From Hungatella sp. (GTDB lineage: Bacteria > Bacillota > Clostridia > Lachnospirales > Lachnospiraceae): a stretch of 43,451 nt of DNA. The DNA lies in the NCBI GenBank assembly GCA_022796015.1, contig JAAWHU010000024.1:1-43451 (forward strand). Direction: 5' to 3'. This document shows positions 24,550 to 33,203 of the stretch, in pieces. A program made the position numbers and the translations under genes. The first letter of the stretch is position 1. The number at the start of each line of letters is the position of its first letter. The notes below the pieces were generated by a model that saw only the letters and a list, made by a program, of their open reading frames with translations, was not told the origin of the DNA and did no database searches.

Positions 24550-26733
24550 ATGAATATTATAAAGAGAAGCGGCAAGGAAGTCCGTTTTGAGGCAGAGAAG
24601 ATTCAGAATGCGGTGGAAAAGGCCAACAAAACCGTGAAAGAAGAGGAACACCTGACCTCAGACCAGATCGTGAAGATTGTCCAGTCGGTTACGGCAAGAT
24701 GTCAGGAACTGAACCGAGCGGCCGGCGTGGAAGAGATCCAGGATATGGTGGAAGAAGAGATTATGCGCCACCAGGCTTACAAAGTCGCCAATCATTATAT
24801 CACGTACCGCTACAAAAGGCAACTGGTTCGTAAGGCCAACAGCACGGATCAGCAGATTCTAAGTCTGATCGAGTGCAGCAATGAAGAGGTTCTTCAGGAG
24901 AATTCCAACAAGAACCCTGTGGTCAACAGCGCTCAGAGAGATTACATGGCAGGGGCGGTGAGCAAGGACATTACCAACCGCCTTCTGCTTCCGAGAGAGA
25001 TTGTCCAGGCCCATGAAGAGGGGATCATCCATTTTCATGACGCCGATTATTTTGCCCAGCATATGCACAACTGCGATCTGGTGAACTTAGATGACATGCT
25101 GCAGAACGGAACGGTGATATCCGATACCCTTATCGAGAAGCCCCACAGCTTTTCCACGGCCTGCAACATTGCCACACAGATTATCGCCCAGGTAGCTTCC
25201 TCCCAGTACGGAGGCCAGAGTATTTCCCTGACTCATCTGGCTCCCTTTGTGGATGTGAGCCGGCAGAAGATCGTTCTGGAGGTGCGGGAAGAGTTAAAGG
25301 GGCTGGGATGCGAAGGCACGAAAGAGCAGATGGAGAGTATTGTGGAAAGACGCCTTAAAGACGAGGTGAAGAAGGGAATTCAGACCATCCAGTATCAGGT
25401 CATTACCCTGATGACTACCAACGGCCAGGCGCCTTTTCTCACGGTATTTATGTATCTGAATGAGGCGGGAAAGGATCAGCGCCTAAAGCATGATCTGGCT
25501 ATGATTATCGAGGAGACCCTGCGCCAGAGAATCCAGGGAGTGAAGAACGAGAAGGGGCAGTGGATTACGCCGGCGTTCCCCAAGCTGATCTATGTGCTGG
25601 AGGAGGACAATATTCATCCCGGTTCCCCCTACTATTATCTGACGGAGCTGGCCGCGAAATGTACGGCAAAGCGTATGGTGCCGGATTATATCTCAGAAAA
25701 GATCATGATGAAGAACAAGGTGGACAAGAACGGAGACGGCCATTGCTACACCTGTATGGGATGCCGCAGCTTTCTAACTCCCTATGTGGACCCGGATACA
25801 GGAAAGGGAAAGTATTACGGCAGATTTAATCAGGGCGTGGTGACTCTGAATCTTCCCGATGTGGCTCTCTCCTCCGGAGGGGATATGGAGAAGTTCTGGC
25901 AGATTATGGAGGAGCGGCTTGCCCTTTGCTACAAGGCTCTCATGTGCCGTCACAGACGCCTTAAAGGGACCTTGTCCGATGTGGCCCCGATTCTGTGGCA
26001 GAACGGCGCTCTGGCCAGGCTGAAGAAGGGCGAGACCATTGACAAGCTGCTCTACGGAGGCTATTCCACCATTTCCTTAGGGTATGCAGGCCTTTATGAA
26101 TGTGTGTATTACATGACGGGAAAGTCTCACACGGACTCCGAGGCTATGCCCTTTGCCCTTGAGGTGATGCAGAAGCTTAATGACGCGTGCAAAGAGTGGA
26201 AGGCTAAGGAGAATATCGACTTTTCCATTTACGGAACTCCGTTAGAGTCCACTACCTACAAATTTGCCAAATGTCTTCAGAAGCGTTTCGGCATCATAGA
26301 AGGGGTCACTGACAGAAATTATATTACCAACAGCTACCACATTCACGTGACGGAGGAGATCAATGCCTTTGACAAGCTGACCATCGAGGCAAAGTTCCAG
26401 GCTCTGTCTCCGGGAGGCGCCATAAGCTACGTGGAGGTGCCGGATATGCAGAACAACATCCCTGCAGTCATGGCTCTTCTCAACCATATCTACGAGAATA
26501 TTATGTATGCAGAACTGAACACAAAAAGCGATTACTGCCAGGTCTGCGGCTTTGACGGAGAGATCCGGATTATTGAGGATGAACATGGGAAGCTGGTGTG
26601 GGAGTGTCCAAACTGCGGCAACCGGGACCAGGACAAGATGAATGTGGCCAGAAGAACCTGCGGCTACATAGGAACCCAGTTTTGGAACCAGGGCAGAACC
26701 CAGGAGATTAAGGACCGGGTGCTGCACCTGTAA
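24550..26733 (+). CDS. nrdD: Anaerobic ribonucleoside-triphosphate reductase
   Basis: This 727-residue class III reductase makes deoxyribonucleotides without oxygen. An N-terminal ATP-cone occupies about 1-95 (IIKRSGKEVRFEAEKIQNAVEKA) and gives allosteric control. Near the C-terminus are a zinc site (CQVCG and CPNCG) and the glycyl-radical loop RRTCGYIGTQFW, with the radical expected on Gly705. These features and the length are standard. The activase gene nrdG follows 9 bp later. Two NrdR-box-like sites cover its promoter. Confidence 0.97.
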   Translation: MNIIKRSGKEVRFEAEKIQNAVEKANKTVKEEEHLTSDQIVKIVQSVTARCQELNRAAGVEEIQDMVEEEIMRHQAYKVANHYITYRYKRQLVRKANSTDQQILSLIECSNEEVLQENSNKNPVVNSAQRDYMAGAVSKDITNRLLLPREIVQAHEEGIIHFHDADYFAQHMHNCDLVNLDDMLQNGTVISDTLIEKPHSFSTACNIATQIIAQVASSQYGGQSISLTHLAPFVDVSRQKIVLEVREELKGLGCEGTKEQMESIVERRLKDEVKKGIQTIQYQVITLMTTNGQAPFLTVFMYLNEAGKDQRLKHDLAMIIEETLRQRIQGVKNEKGQWITPAFPKLIYVLEEDNIHPGSPYYYLTELAAKCTAKRMVPDYISEKIMMKNKVDKNGDGHCYTCMGCRSFLTPYVDPDTGKGKYYGRFNQGVVTLNLPDVALSSGGDMEKFWQIMEERLALCYKALMCRHRRLKGTLSDVAPILWQNGALARLKKGETIDKLLYGGYSTISLGYAGLYECVYYMTGKSHTDSEAMPFALEVMQKLNDACKEWKAKENIDFSIYGTPLESTTYKFAKCLQKRFGIIEGVTDRNYITNSYHIHVTEEINAFDKLTIEAKFQALSPGGAISYVEVPDMQNNIPAVMALLNHIYENIMYAELNTKSDYCQVCGFDGEIRIIEDEHGKLVWECPNCGNRDQDKMNVARRTCGYIGTQFWNQGRTQEIKDRVLHL

Positions 26734-26742
26734 AGGAGGGCA

Positions 26743-27270
26743 ATGTATTACAGCAACATTAAAAAATGGGATATTGCCGATGGAGCCGGGGTGAGGGTTA
26801 CCATCTTCGTGTCGGGCTGCACCAACTGCTGTCCCGGATGCTTTCAGCCGGAGACCTGGGACTTTCATTACGGCAGGCCCTATACGGACGAGACGAAGGA
26901 GGAGATCTTAAAAGCTCTCGATGCAGACTATATTCAGGGACTTACCCTTCTTGGAGGGGAGCCTATGGAGCCTGAGAATCAAAAAGTTCTTGTGGAGCTT
27001 CTAAAGGAGATGAGGAAGCGGCTGCCGGGTAAGGATGTGTGGTGCTACACGGGCTTTACTTATGAGACGGACTTAAGGCGGGGCGGGGCTAAGTACTGCG
27101 ATGTGACTGGAGAGCTTTTGGGATTGCTGGATGTGCTGGTGGACGGAAGATATATCCAGGAGAAGCGCAATCTCATGCTCGCCTTCCGGGGCTCGGAGAA
27201 TCAGAGGGTGATCGATATGAAGGAAACTCTGAAAAGGGGTGAGACCGTTCTGTCGCCGTGGCATTTTTAG
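26743..27270 (+). CDS. nrdG: Anaerobic ribonucleotide reductase activating protein
   Basis: This 175-residue radical SAM activase installs the glycyl radical on NrdD. The cluster motif is CTNCCPGC (C26, C30, C33) within FVSGCTNCCPGCFQPETWDF. GLTLLGGEPMEPEN is the usual glycine-rich SAM-binding segment. AAAGGAGG lies just before the start, 9 bp after nrdD, so the two are co-transcribed. Confidence 0.96.
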   Translation: MYYSNIKKWDIADGAGVRVTIFVSGCTNCCPGCFQPETWDFHYGRPYTDETKEEILKALDADYIQGLTLLGGEPMEPENQKVLVELLKEMRKRLPGKDVWCYTGFTYETDLRRGGAKYCDVTGELLGLLDVLVDGRYIQEKRNLMLAFRGSENQRVIDMKETLKRGETVLSPWHF

Positions 27271-27338
27271 CATATATTTCTTATATTTTCCGGGGAAATA
27301 CCGATATATATTATGTAAAATATGGTATTTATGCAGAG

Positions 27339-27381
27339 GTGCTTAAAAAAGCACGAGTGCCGGAACCATAAAGGCCGGCAC
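27339..27381 (+). other. Two small hairpins in the leader of the FliD-like gene
   Basis: GTGCTT/AAGCAC (27339-27344 with 27349-27354, AAAA loop) is followed 2 nt later by GTGCCGG/CCGGCAC (27357-27363 with 27375-27381). They lie between nrdG and the next ATG. Neither has a T-tract, so they are more likely leader structure than terminators. Confidence 0.45.
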
Positions 27382-27406
27382 AGTCAAATACCGGAAAGGA
27401 GATATT

Positions 27407-28318
27407 ATGGCAGTAAGCGGAGTTTCATCCAATTATTACGGCAGCTACTACACCTACAATTACGGCTACAACAACGGCTTAAACAGCGACAGCTGGACCG
27501 ACAGCGCTAACAAGAAGACGGATGAGCTGAAGGAGTCCCTGGGGATTTCTGACAGTACTACTACCGACAAGACCGGTAGTACCAGCAAGCCCAATACAGC
27601 CACCACAGCCACCAGCACTTCAGGATTCCTTATGGGGTATCAGACGATTCTGGAAGATCTGGAATCTTCCGCATCAAAGCTTCAGGTAACCAATAAGGAT
27701 AACGTATTCGCTAAGTACGAGGCCGCTTTGGCAGAACAGGCAAAGGGAGTAGAAGGTGCAGATGACAAGGTAAAGAAAGCAGAAGATGAGATTGTTTCTT
27801 CTGTGAAAGACCTTATGGACAAGTACAACAATGCAATCTCTTATCTGAAGAAGAATGCAGGATTTGGTTCTGGCCTGACCAACCAAATGGAGTCTCTTAA
27901 GAGAAGCATTCCATCAGAGAAGACTTTGAAGTATCTGGGGATGAGTATTGACAAGACAGGTAATGTTCAGGTCAATGAAGACGAGCTGAGATCAGTTCTG
28001 AAGAAGGATGCCGGGTTTGTGAAGGACAGTATGGGCGGACAGTTTGGTATTGCAGACCGTCTGGGAACCAAGGCTACTTCGATTCTGGATTCCTCCGTCG
28101 ACAAGATTATCGGAAGCAGTTCTTCTGATAAGACATCCTCGTCAAGCAGCGGAAGTACCGAAAGCACCGGAAGTTCGGCGGCAAGCACCACTTATGGTTC
28201 CGGTTCCAATGCCTCGGGCATGTCCGATTCCTTTAAACAGTTTGCCAGCTTCGCGAAAGGCGGCGCCTATAACTTAAGCAATTATTATGCAGTTTCCATG
28301 CTCAATATCCTTGTTTAA
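27407..28318 (+). CDS. Short FliD (filament cap) C-terminal-like protein
   Basis: The N-terminus of this 303-residue protein is Tyr/Asn/Ser-rich (NYYGSYYTYNYGYNNG). Residues about 125-225 resemble the C-terminal half of FliD: KDLMDKYNNAISYLKKN, then KYLGMSIDKTGNVQVNEDEL, then a GIADRL-type segment. A Ser/Gly/Thr-rich low-complexity tail (about 235-275) and a hydrophobic end follow. Full FliD caps are usually longer and have an N-terminal FliD_N part not seen here. It lacks a classic signal peptide, as flagellar export substrates do. It lies just before the flagellar operon, ending in its own terminator. Calling it a cap paralogue or flagellum-associated protein is inference. Confidence 0.55.
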   Translation: MAVSGVSSNYYGSYYTYNYGYNNGLNSDSWTDSANKKTDELKESLGISDSTTTDKTGSTSKPNTATTATSTSGFLMGYQTILEDLESSASKLQVTNKDNVFAKYEAALAEQAKGVEGADDKVKKAEDEIVSSVKDLMDKYNNAISYLKKNAGFGSGLTNQMESLKRSIPSEKTLKYLGMSIDKTGNVQVNEDELRSVLKKDAGFVKDSMGGQFGIADRLGTKATSILDSSVDKIIGSSSSDKTSSSSSGSTESTGSSAASTTYGSGSNASGMSDSFKQFASFAKGGAYNLSNYYAVSMLNILV

Positions 28319-28337
28319 GCTTTACAGGAAATTCACG

Positions 28338-28364
28338 GAACGCACCCCGGCGGGTGCGTTCTTT
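28338..28364 (+). terminator. Terminator after the FliD-like gene
   Basis: A perfect 10-bp GC-rich stem GAACGCACCC/GGGTGCGTTC (28338-28347 with 28352-28361) has a CGGC loop and is followed by TTTGTGT. It starts 19 bp past the stop. A second, smaller GCCGGG/CCCGGC hairpin follows at 28396-28412 with a TTT tail. Confidence 0.75.
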
Positions 28365-28412
28365 GTGTCGGGGGACCTTATAGATTTCTGGAAGGGCCGG
28401 GGAAAGCCCGGC

Positions 28413-28730
28413 TTTGGAATCTGTCTGCTTCGGCAAAAAGAATAGAACATTTTATGAAATTAGTTGTGTAAAGAACCTATTAAAAAGTTGTGAAAAAGAT
28501 TTTCCAATTAAAAATCCATTGACAGAGAAAAAACATTAAGGCATAGTTAATATAATATATATACATATGCAATGAATTTTCAAGATAAATTTGGAATTGA
28601 TTACACCTTGATTTCAGCCGCAAATGGTGTTATTATTATAGAAAATGTCAAATGGTCTAAATTCCAATCATTCACTATTGATAATAAAACGCCGATAATG
28701 GAAAATAGAAGGAGAGAGGAGAATAAAGGG
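28413..28730 (+). other. AT-rich gene-free leader upstream of flgB
   Basis: This stretch has no convincing gene and is much richer in A and T than its surroundings. It holds a candidate promoter at 28519-28547 and then about 180 nt of leader. The leader contains TTGGAATT and AATTCCAA about 60 nt apart, which could pair, and the 8-mer CAAATGGT twice. An in-frame ATG at 28572 would extend FlgB by 53 residues, but it has no ribosome site and the extension does not look like FlgB. Confidence 0.5.
28519..28547 (+). promoter_or_regulatory. Candidate sigma-A promoter of the flagellar operon
   Basis: A perfect TTGACA (28519-28524) is 17 bp from CATAGT (28542-28547). A TATAAT-like sequence a few bases downstream is too far from TTGACA but could lend melting ease. 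Confidence 0.5.
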
Positions 28731-29123
28731 ATGTCTGAATTATACGGCAATGGAGTGGTTCTGACAGAGAAGGTTCTGGATTTTCTCTGGCAGCGTCAAA
28801 CCGTGTCTCTGAATAATGTGGCCAATGTGGATACGCCTGGATTTAAGTCACAGTACATAACATTTGAAGAGGAATTGAATAAGCGTGTTTCCGATGCCAA
28901 CAAGATAAAGAAAAGTCCGAGGCAGGCTGTTCATAAAGCCATCGATTCCACCAGATCGCGGCTCAATACCACATGGGAAGAATCCAGCAGATTAGACGGG
29001 AATAATGTGGATATGGACCAGGAGCAGGTGGAGATTGTCCGTTCTGCCTATGAATATCAGTTTATGTTGAGTTCTCTCAACAACGATATCACTCGTCTCA
29101 GGAATGCAGCAAAAAGTTTTTAA
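28731..29123 (+). CDS. flgB: Flagellar basal-body rod protein FlgB
   Basis: This 130-residue proximal rod protein carries the rod/hook N-terminal signature QTVSLNNVANVDTPGFKSQ. Its C-terminal helix (VDMDQEQVEIVRSAYEYQFMLSSLNNDITRLRNA) completes the coiled rod fold. The start MSELYGNGVVL is chosen because AGGAG-type sequence lies about 10 nt upstream and the length fits the family. It opens the flagellar operon. Unusually, fliE follows directly and flgC is missing here; a flgC lies at 42171. Confidence 0.95.
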   Translation: MSELYGNGVVLTEKVLDFLWQRQTVSLNNVANVDTPGFKSQYITFEEELNKRVSDANKIKKSPRQAVHKAIDSTRSRLNTTWEESSRLDGNNVDMDQEQVEIVRSAYEYQFMLSSLNNDITRLRNAAKSF

Positions 29124-29149
29124 TCTATAATTAGAGGATGGATGGGGTT

Positions 29150-29464
29150 ATGGAAGGAACAGCGTTTATTACACCTATGAAACTGTGGAACATTGGGGAA
29201 GGGTTGAATGAGACCCAGAATGCTGCCACAGTCAATACAGAGGCGTCGTTATTCAAGGATGTTTTTAAGAATGCCATAGATCAGGTAAAAGAGACCTCGG
29301 CAGATGTGGAACACAAGCAGTATCTTCTGGCTACAGGCCAGCTGGATGATGCCCACACTCTGCCTATTGCGGAGGCCAAGGCGGGACTTACCCTGGATGT
29401 GCTGATTACGCTCCGCAACAAGACTCTGGAAGCGTATAATGAACTGATTAAGATGAATATTTGA
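29150..29464 (+). CDS. fliE: Flagellar hook-basal body protein FliE
   Basis: This roughly 104-residue protein joins the MS ring to the rod. The C-terminal half (ATGQLDDAHTLPIAEAKAGLTLDVLITLRNKTLEAYNELIKMNI) is typical FliE. ATG 29138 is also possible, but AGAGG directly abuts it. ATG 29150 has the same AGAGG at a usable distance and gives a normal start (MEGTAFITP). Confidence 0.93.
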   Translation: MEGTAFITPMKLWNIGEGLNETQNAATVNTEASLFKDVFKNAIDQVKETSADVEHKQYLLATGQLDDAHTLPIAEAKAGLTLDVLITLRNKTLEAYNELIKMNI

Positions 29465-29541
29465 TTTCTGCGGGACGTTGGAAATGTACAGAATATTAGA
29501 AAAGATAATATGACAAAAGGTTGGATAAGGACGTGGGGAAT

Positions 29542-31266
29542 GTGAAAGAACGCTGGCAGAGCGTGCCAGAGAAGACTCGAACAATCATTAAAGCAATCGC
29601 GGGGGGGACCGCCGTGATTGCTTTAATTGCGATACTTGCCCTGAACCTTCTGGGGAATAATTCGGATTACTCTACCTTGTTTTCGGGGTTGAGCCAGGAT
29701 GAGGCCCGGGAAGTGGTGGGGCTGCTTCAGGAAGAGGGAATTGATTACCGATATAATACAAATGAAGGCACCATTCGTGTCCCGGAGGCTACGGTGGAAC
29801 AGACCAGGGTCAGCCTTCTCAGCAAGGGATATCCCAAAAGCGGTTTTGCATATGGCATGTATCTGGACAATACGGGCCTGATGACCACGGAGTCCGATAA
29901 GAAGCTGATTACCAAGTACGAGCTTCAGGACCGTCTGGGAGCTACCATTCGGGTGTTTGAGGGCGTTCAGGATGCCAAGGTCACTATTAACGAAGGCTCC
30001 GATTCTCTTTATGCGTGGGATGATAAGAGCGGATCGGAAGCTACGGCCTCCGTCGTGGTGACTATGAAGAACGGCAGTACCCTTACTTCTGATAAAGCCC
30101 AGGCAGTGAAGAACTTGGTGTCTCACTCCGTGAAAGGCATGAACTTTACGAATGTGGCGGTTTTTGATGCGGCCACTATGATGGAGGTCAGCGGAGAGCC
30201 GGACGGCGCCACCGGAGGCGCTTCGGATCTGACCAGCCTTGCAGGCTTGGTGGAGAGCAACATAGCAGCCAATGTAAGAAGGGTTCTGGAGCAGCTCTAT
30301 GGTTCCGGCAATGTAGCCGTATCTGTCAAGGGCAGGCTGAATATGGAAAGGCTGATTCAGGAGAGTACCCAGTATTCCACTCCTGAGAAGATTGACGACG
30401 AAGATAAAATAGGCCTTCTGGACAGGGAAGACGTGACGAACGAAGGCAGCAATGCGACAGCTCAGGGGGCGGGCGGCGTAGTGGGAGCTGATGCCAATGC
30501 CGACACCCCGAGATACACCAACAACGACGGAACCGGCCAGACCGGAGATAGTTACAGCAGCAGCACGGCCTCCAGGGAATGGCTGTATAATGTTATAAAG
30601 GAACAGCGTCAGATTGACCCGGGAGTTTTGGAGGATACCTCCATAGGCGTCGTGATTATTACAGACAGGATGGAGTCCCCAGCTCAGGAGGATCTGATCC
30701 GACTGGTGGCTAATGCTGCCGGCATCCCTGTGGAGACGGCAGGAGAAAAGGTGACCATTATCCGGGATTCCGGGCCGATTGTAGATGTTCAGCCGGGAGG
30801 CGATAAGCCGGCGGGCGGAGATGATATTACCGAGAAGCCCGCGCTGCCCCTGCCGATTCTCATTGCCATCGCAGCAGGAGTATTCCTATTGTTGCTGCTT
30901 CTCATTCTCTTCCTGATTATCAGAAGAAAGAAGAGGAAGAACCAGGTGGTTATGGAAGGTGATGAATTTATTGACGGCGATGCATTGTCTGCCGGAGAAT
31001 TGGCCATGGGTGATGACAGCCTGGCCATTGAAGGAGGCAGTCAGGAAGGCGAGGGCGCGCCCCTTCTTGAGGAGGAGGATGAGTTCAGCAAGAACGAAGA
31101 GATCCTTAACCTCCGCATGCAGCGCAGCCTGAGACTGAAACAGAATATAGGAGAATTTGTGGACCAGAATCCACAGATTGCAGCAAAGCTGGTACAGGGC
31201 TGGCTGAGAGGAGAGGAGGGAGACGACGGTGGCAGAAACAAGTCTGGCGGGAATCGAAGAAAGTAA
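29542..31266 (+). CDS. fliF: Flagellar MS-ring protein FliF
   Basis: This protein of about 574 residues forms the MS ring in the membrane. Transmembrane helix 1 is near residues 18-38 and helix 2 is in LPILIAIAAGVFLLLLLL, with a basic stop-transfer RRKKRKN. Between them are the ring-building domains (YSTLFSGLSQDEAREVVGLLQEEGIDYRY; NVAVSVKGRLNMERL). The C-terminal tail binds FliG. A TTG at 29521 gives seven more residues. GTG 29542 (VKERWQSV) fits the usual family start and has AAGGA 10 nt before it. The end overlaps fliG by 38 bp. Confidence 0.94.
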   Translation: MKERWQSVPEKTRTIIKAIAGGTAVIALIAILALNLLGNNSDYSTLFSGLSQDEAREVVGLLQEEGIDYRYNTNEGTIRVPEATVEQTRVSLLSKGYPKSGFAYGMYLDNTGLMTTESDKKLITKYELQDRLGATIRVFEGVQDAKVTINEGSDSLYAWDDKSGSEATASVVVTMKNGSTLTSDKAQAVKNLVSHSVKGMNFTNVAVFDAATMMEVSGEPDGATGGASDLTSLAGLVESNIAANVRRVLEQLYGSGNVAVSVKGRLNMERLIQESTQYSTPEKIDDEDKIGLLDREDVTNEGSNATAQGAGGVVGADANADTPRYTNNDGTGQTGDSYSSSTASREWLYNVIKEQRQIDPGVLEDTSIGVVIITDRMESPAQEDLIRLVANAAGIPVETAGEKVTIIRDSGPIVDVQPGGDKPAGGDDITEKPALPLPILIAIAAGVFLLLLLLILFLIIRRKKRKNQVVMEGDEFIDGDALSAGELAMGDDSLAIEGGSQEGEGAPLLEEEDEFSKNEEILNLRMQRSLRLKQNIGEFVDQNPQIAAKLVQGWLRGEEGDDGGRNKSGGNRRK

Positions 31267-32293
31267 TTATGTCAAGCCTGAAGGAGAGGCCTTAACAGAC
31301 CAGAAAAGCAAGGCGGCGCTGGTTGTAATATCCCTTGGAGCCGACAGGGCGTCTCAGATTTATAAGTATTTAAGCGAAGAAGATATTGAGGAACTTACAT
31401 ATGAAGTGGCGAAGCTTGGGAAGACCTCCAATACCCAGGTGGAGGCTACTCTGGATGAGTTCTATAAGCTGTGCCTGACTCATAAGATGATGACGGACGG
31501 CGGCCTGGATTACGCCAGGAACGTACTGGAGAAGGCCTTCGGAGAGTCCACGGCCAGGAACCTTCTTGAAAAGGTATCCAAGACGCTTCAGTCCAAACCC
31601 TTTAACTTTTTCACAAAGGGGGACCCGAAGGCTCTTTTGTCCCTTCTGCAGAATGAACGCCCTCAGGTCATTGCCTTGATTATGGCTTATATGGAACCGG
31701 AACAGGCGGCCAGAGTGTTGGAACAGCTTCCTGACGCCAAGAGAATTCTTGCTGTGGAGAGCATGGCCCGCATGGACCGGGTATCACCGGAGGCCATCTC
31801 CATTGTGGAAGAAGAGATGAAGAGAAAGTTTGCTACCATCATTACCAGCGAGGACAATATGAACCTTGGCGGTGTCGATTATGTGGCTGACATGATGAAC
31901 CATATTGACCGAAGCAGCGAGCGCAAGATCTTTGAGGAACTGGATAAAACCAATCCGGAGTTGTCCCAGAGCATTCGGGAGAAGATGTTTGTATTCGAGA
32001 ATATTCTGGATATGGACGACAGATCGGTACAGCGTTTTGTCCGGGACTGCGATACCAAGGATGTGGTTTACGCCTTAAAGAGTGCTTCCGAGGAGATGCG
32101 CACAGTATTCTTCAAGAATATGTCAAAGCGTATGGCAGATTCGGTACGTGGAGACTTGGAGATTACCACCAATGTAAGATTGAAGGATGTGGAGGAGGCA
32201 CAGCAGCGTATTGTAAATATTATCCGGCATCTGGAAGAACAGGGAGAAGTGATCATCAAGAAGGGAGGAGAAGATGATAACATCATCGTCTAG
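31229..32293 (+). CDS. fliG: Flagellar motor switch protein FliG
   Basis: This 354-residue rotor protein converts stator contact into torque. It has the N-terminal FliF-binding domain (KAALVVISLGADRASQIYKYLSEEDIEEL), the middle ERPQVIALIMAYMEPEQAARVLEQLP EHPQR-like segment, and the C-terminal charged helix region (FVRDCDTKDVVYALKSASEEMRTVFFKNMSKRMAD). The start is GTG with GAGAGGAGGG upstream, inside the end of fliF. Confidence 0.97.
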   Translation: MAETSLAGIEESNYVKPEGEALTDQKSKAALVVISLGADRASQIYKYLSEEDIEELTYEVAKLGKTSNTQVEATLDEFYKLCLTHKMMTDGGLDYARNVLEKAFGESTARNLLEKVSKTLQSKPFNFFTKGDPKALLSLLQNERPQVIALIMAYMEPEQAARVLEQLPDAKRILAVESMARMDRVSPEAISIVEEEMKRKFATIITSEDNMNLGGVDYVADMMNHIDRSSERKIFEELDKTNPELSQSIREKMFVFENILDMDDRSVQRFVRDCDTKDVVYALKSASEEMRTVFFKNMSKRMADSVRGDLEITTNVRLKDVEEAQQRIVNIIRHLEEQGEVIIKKGGEDDNIIV

Positions 32294-33188
32294 ACGGATC
32301 ATTAAGCGCCCTGATCTATCCGACAACGTGGTCGTTGAGAATTATATGCCTCCCTTAGAACAGATCCTTGCCGCCAGAGATTTGACCCCAAAAGCAGCGG
32401 TATTTCCCCGCTATACCATGGATGGGAAAAAAAAAGATGAGGAGAAGCCGGCCCTGGAGCAGACTCCTCCTCAGTCCGGCCTGGAAGAAGAGCAAAGCCA
32501 GCCGGTTCCCGAGACAGAATCCCGGGAAGAAACAAAAGAACAGACAGAAAAGCTCTTGGATGAATGGAAAGAAGAGGGAGCCAGACTTTTAGAGGAAGCA
32601 AGGCAGGAAGCAGCCCGCATTCTGGAGGATAGCAGGAAGCAGGCGGAGGAAGAAAGAACAAGGGCCTATGAGGAAGGCCGCCGGGAAGGCTATGATGCCG
32701 GTTATGAGGAAGGCGAGGCAAAAGCAGACGAGAAGTTCCAGGAGCAGATCCGAAGCCAGCTCCTTGCGTTTCAGGCGGACATGAAGCAGGCCCTTAAGTC
32801 TGTGGAGACGGCAAAAGAACGATGTGTCCACATGTATCTGGAAGAGCTGAAGGACTGTGCCATTGCCATAGGAGAGAAAGTGATCCATGTAAGTTTAAGA
32901 TCCAGCGGAGAGGTGATCAAGCAGATGATTATCTCCGCCACGGAGAAGCTGAAGAAGACGGCATGGGTCAAGATATACATTGACAAATATGATTATGATA
33001 TGATGATGGAGGCAGATGCCGGAGTCATCGACGAACTGTCCCACTTGTCGGATAACATTAAGTTTGTCGTTATGGACAAAGAGGAGAGGGGCAGCTGTAT
33101 TATTGAGAGACCCGAAGAGATTGTAGACGTCAGCGTTAATACCCAGATCGAGAATATCAAGGAAATTCTTGAGCATGTAAGGATATAA
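32274..33188 (+). CDS. fliH: Flagellar assembly protein FliH
   Basis: This 304-residue protein regulates the export ATPase FliI. The first 100 residues are charged and disordered. A long Ala/Glu/Arg-rich coiled coil follows (about 90-150) with the glycine pattern EEGRREGYDAGYEEGEAKA common in FliH. The C-terminal domain (VSVNTQIENIKEIL end) is related to the V/F-ATPase stator family. It overlaps fliG by 20 bp and sits just before fliI. Confidence 0.88.
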   Translation: MITSSSRRIIKRPDLSDNVVVENYMPPLEQILAARDLTPKAAVFPRYTMDGKKKDEEKPALEQTPPQSGLEEEQSQPVPETESREETKEQTEKLLDEWKEEGARLLEEARQEAARILEDSRKQAEEERTRAYEEGRREGYDAGYEEGEAKADEKFQEQIRSQLLAFQADMKQALKSVETAKERCVHMYLEELKDCAIAIGEKVIHVSLRSSGEVIKQMIISATEKLKKTAWVKIYIDKYDYDMMMEADAGVIDELSHLSDNIKFVVMDKEERGSCIIERPEEIVDVSVNTQIENIKEILEHVRI

Positions 33189-33203
33189 CCGGGGGAGCCC
33201 TAT

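Noticed and set aside
28658..28698. Sigma-D promoter for flgB using GCCGATAA at 28691
   Set aside because: The nearest TAAA (28658) is 29 bp away instead of about 15, and the motif is only about 30 bp from the start codon.
28572..28730. N-terminal extension of FlgB from ATG 28572
   Set aside because: No ribosome site, AT-rich non-coding look, and the family starts at MSELYGNGV at 28731.
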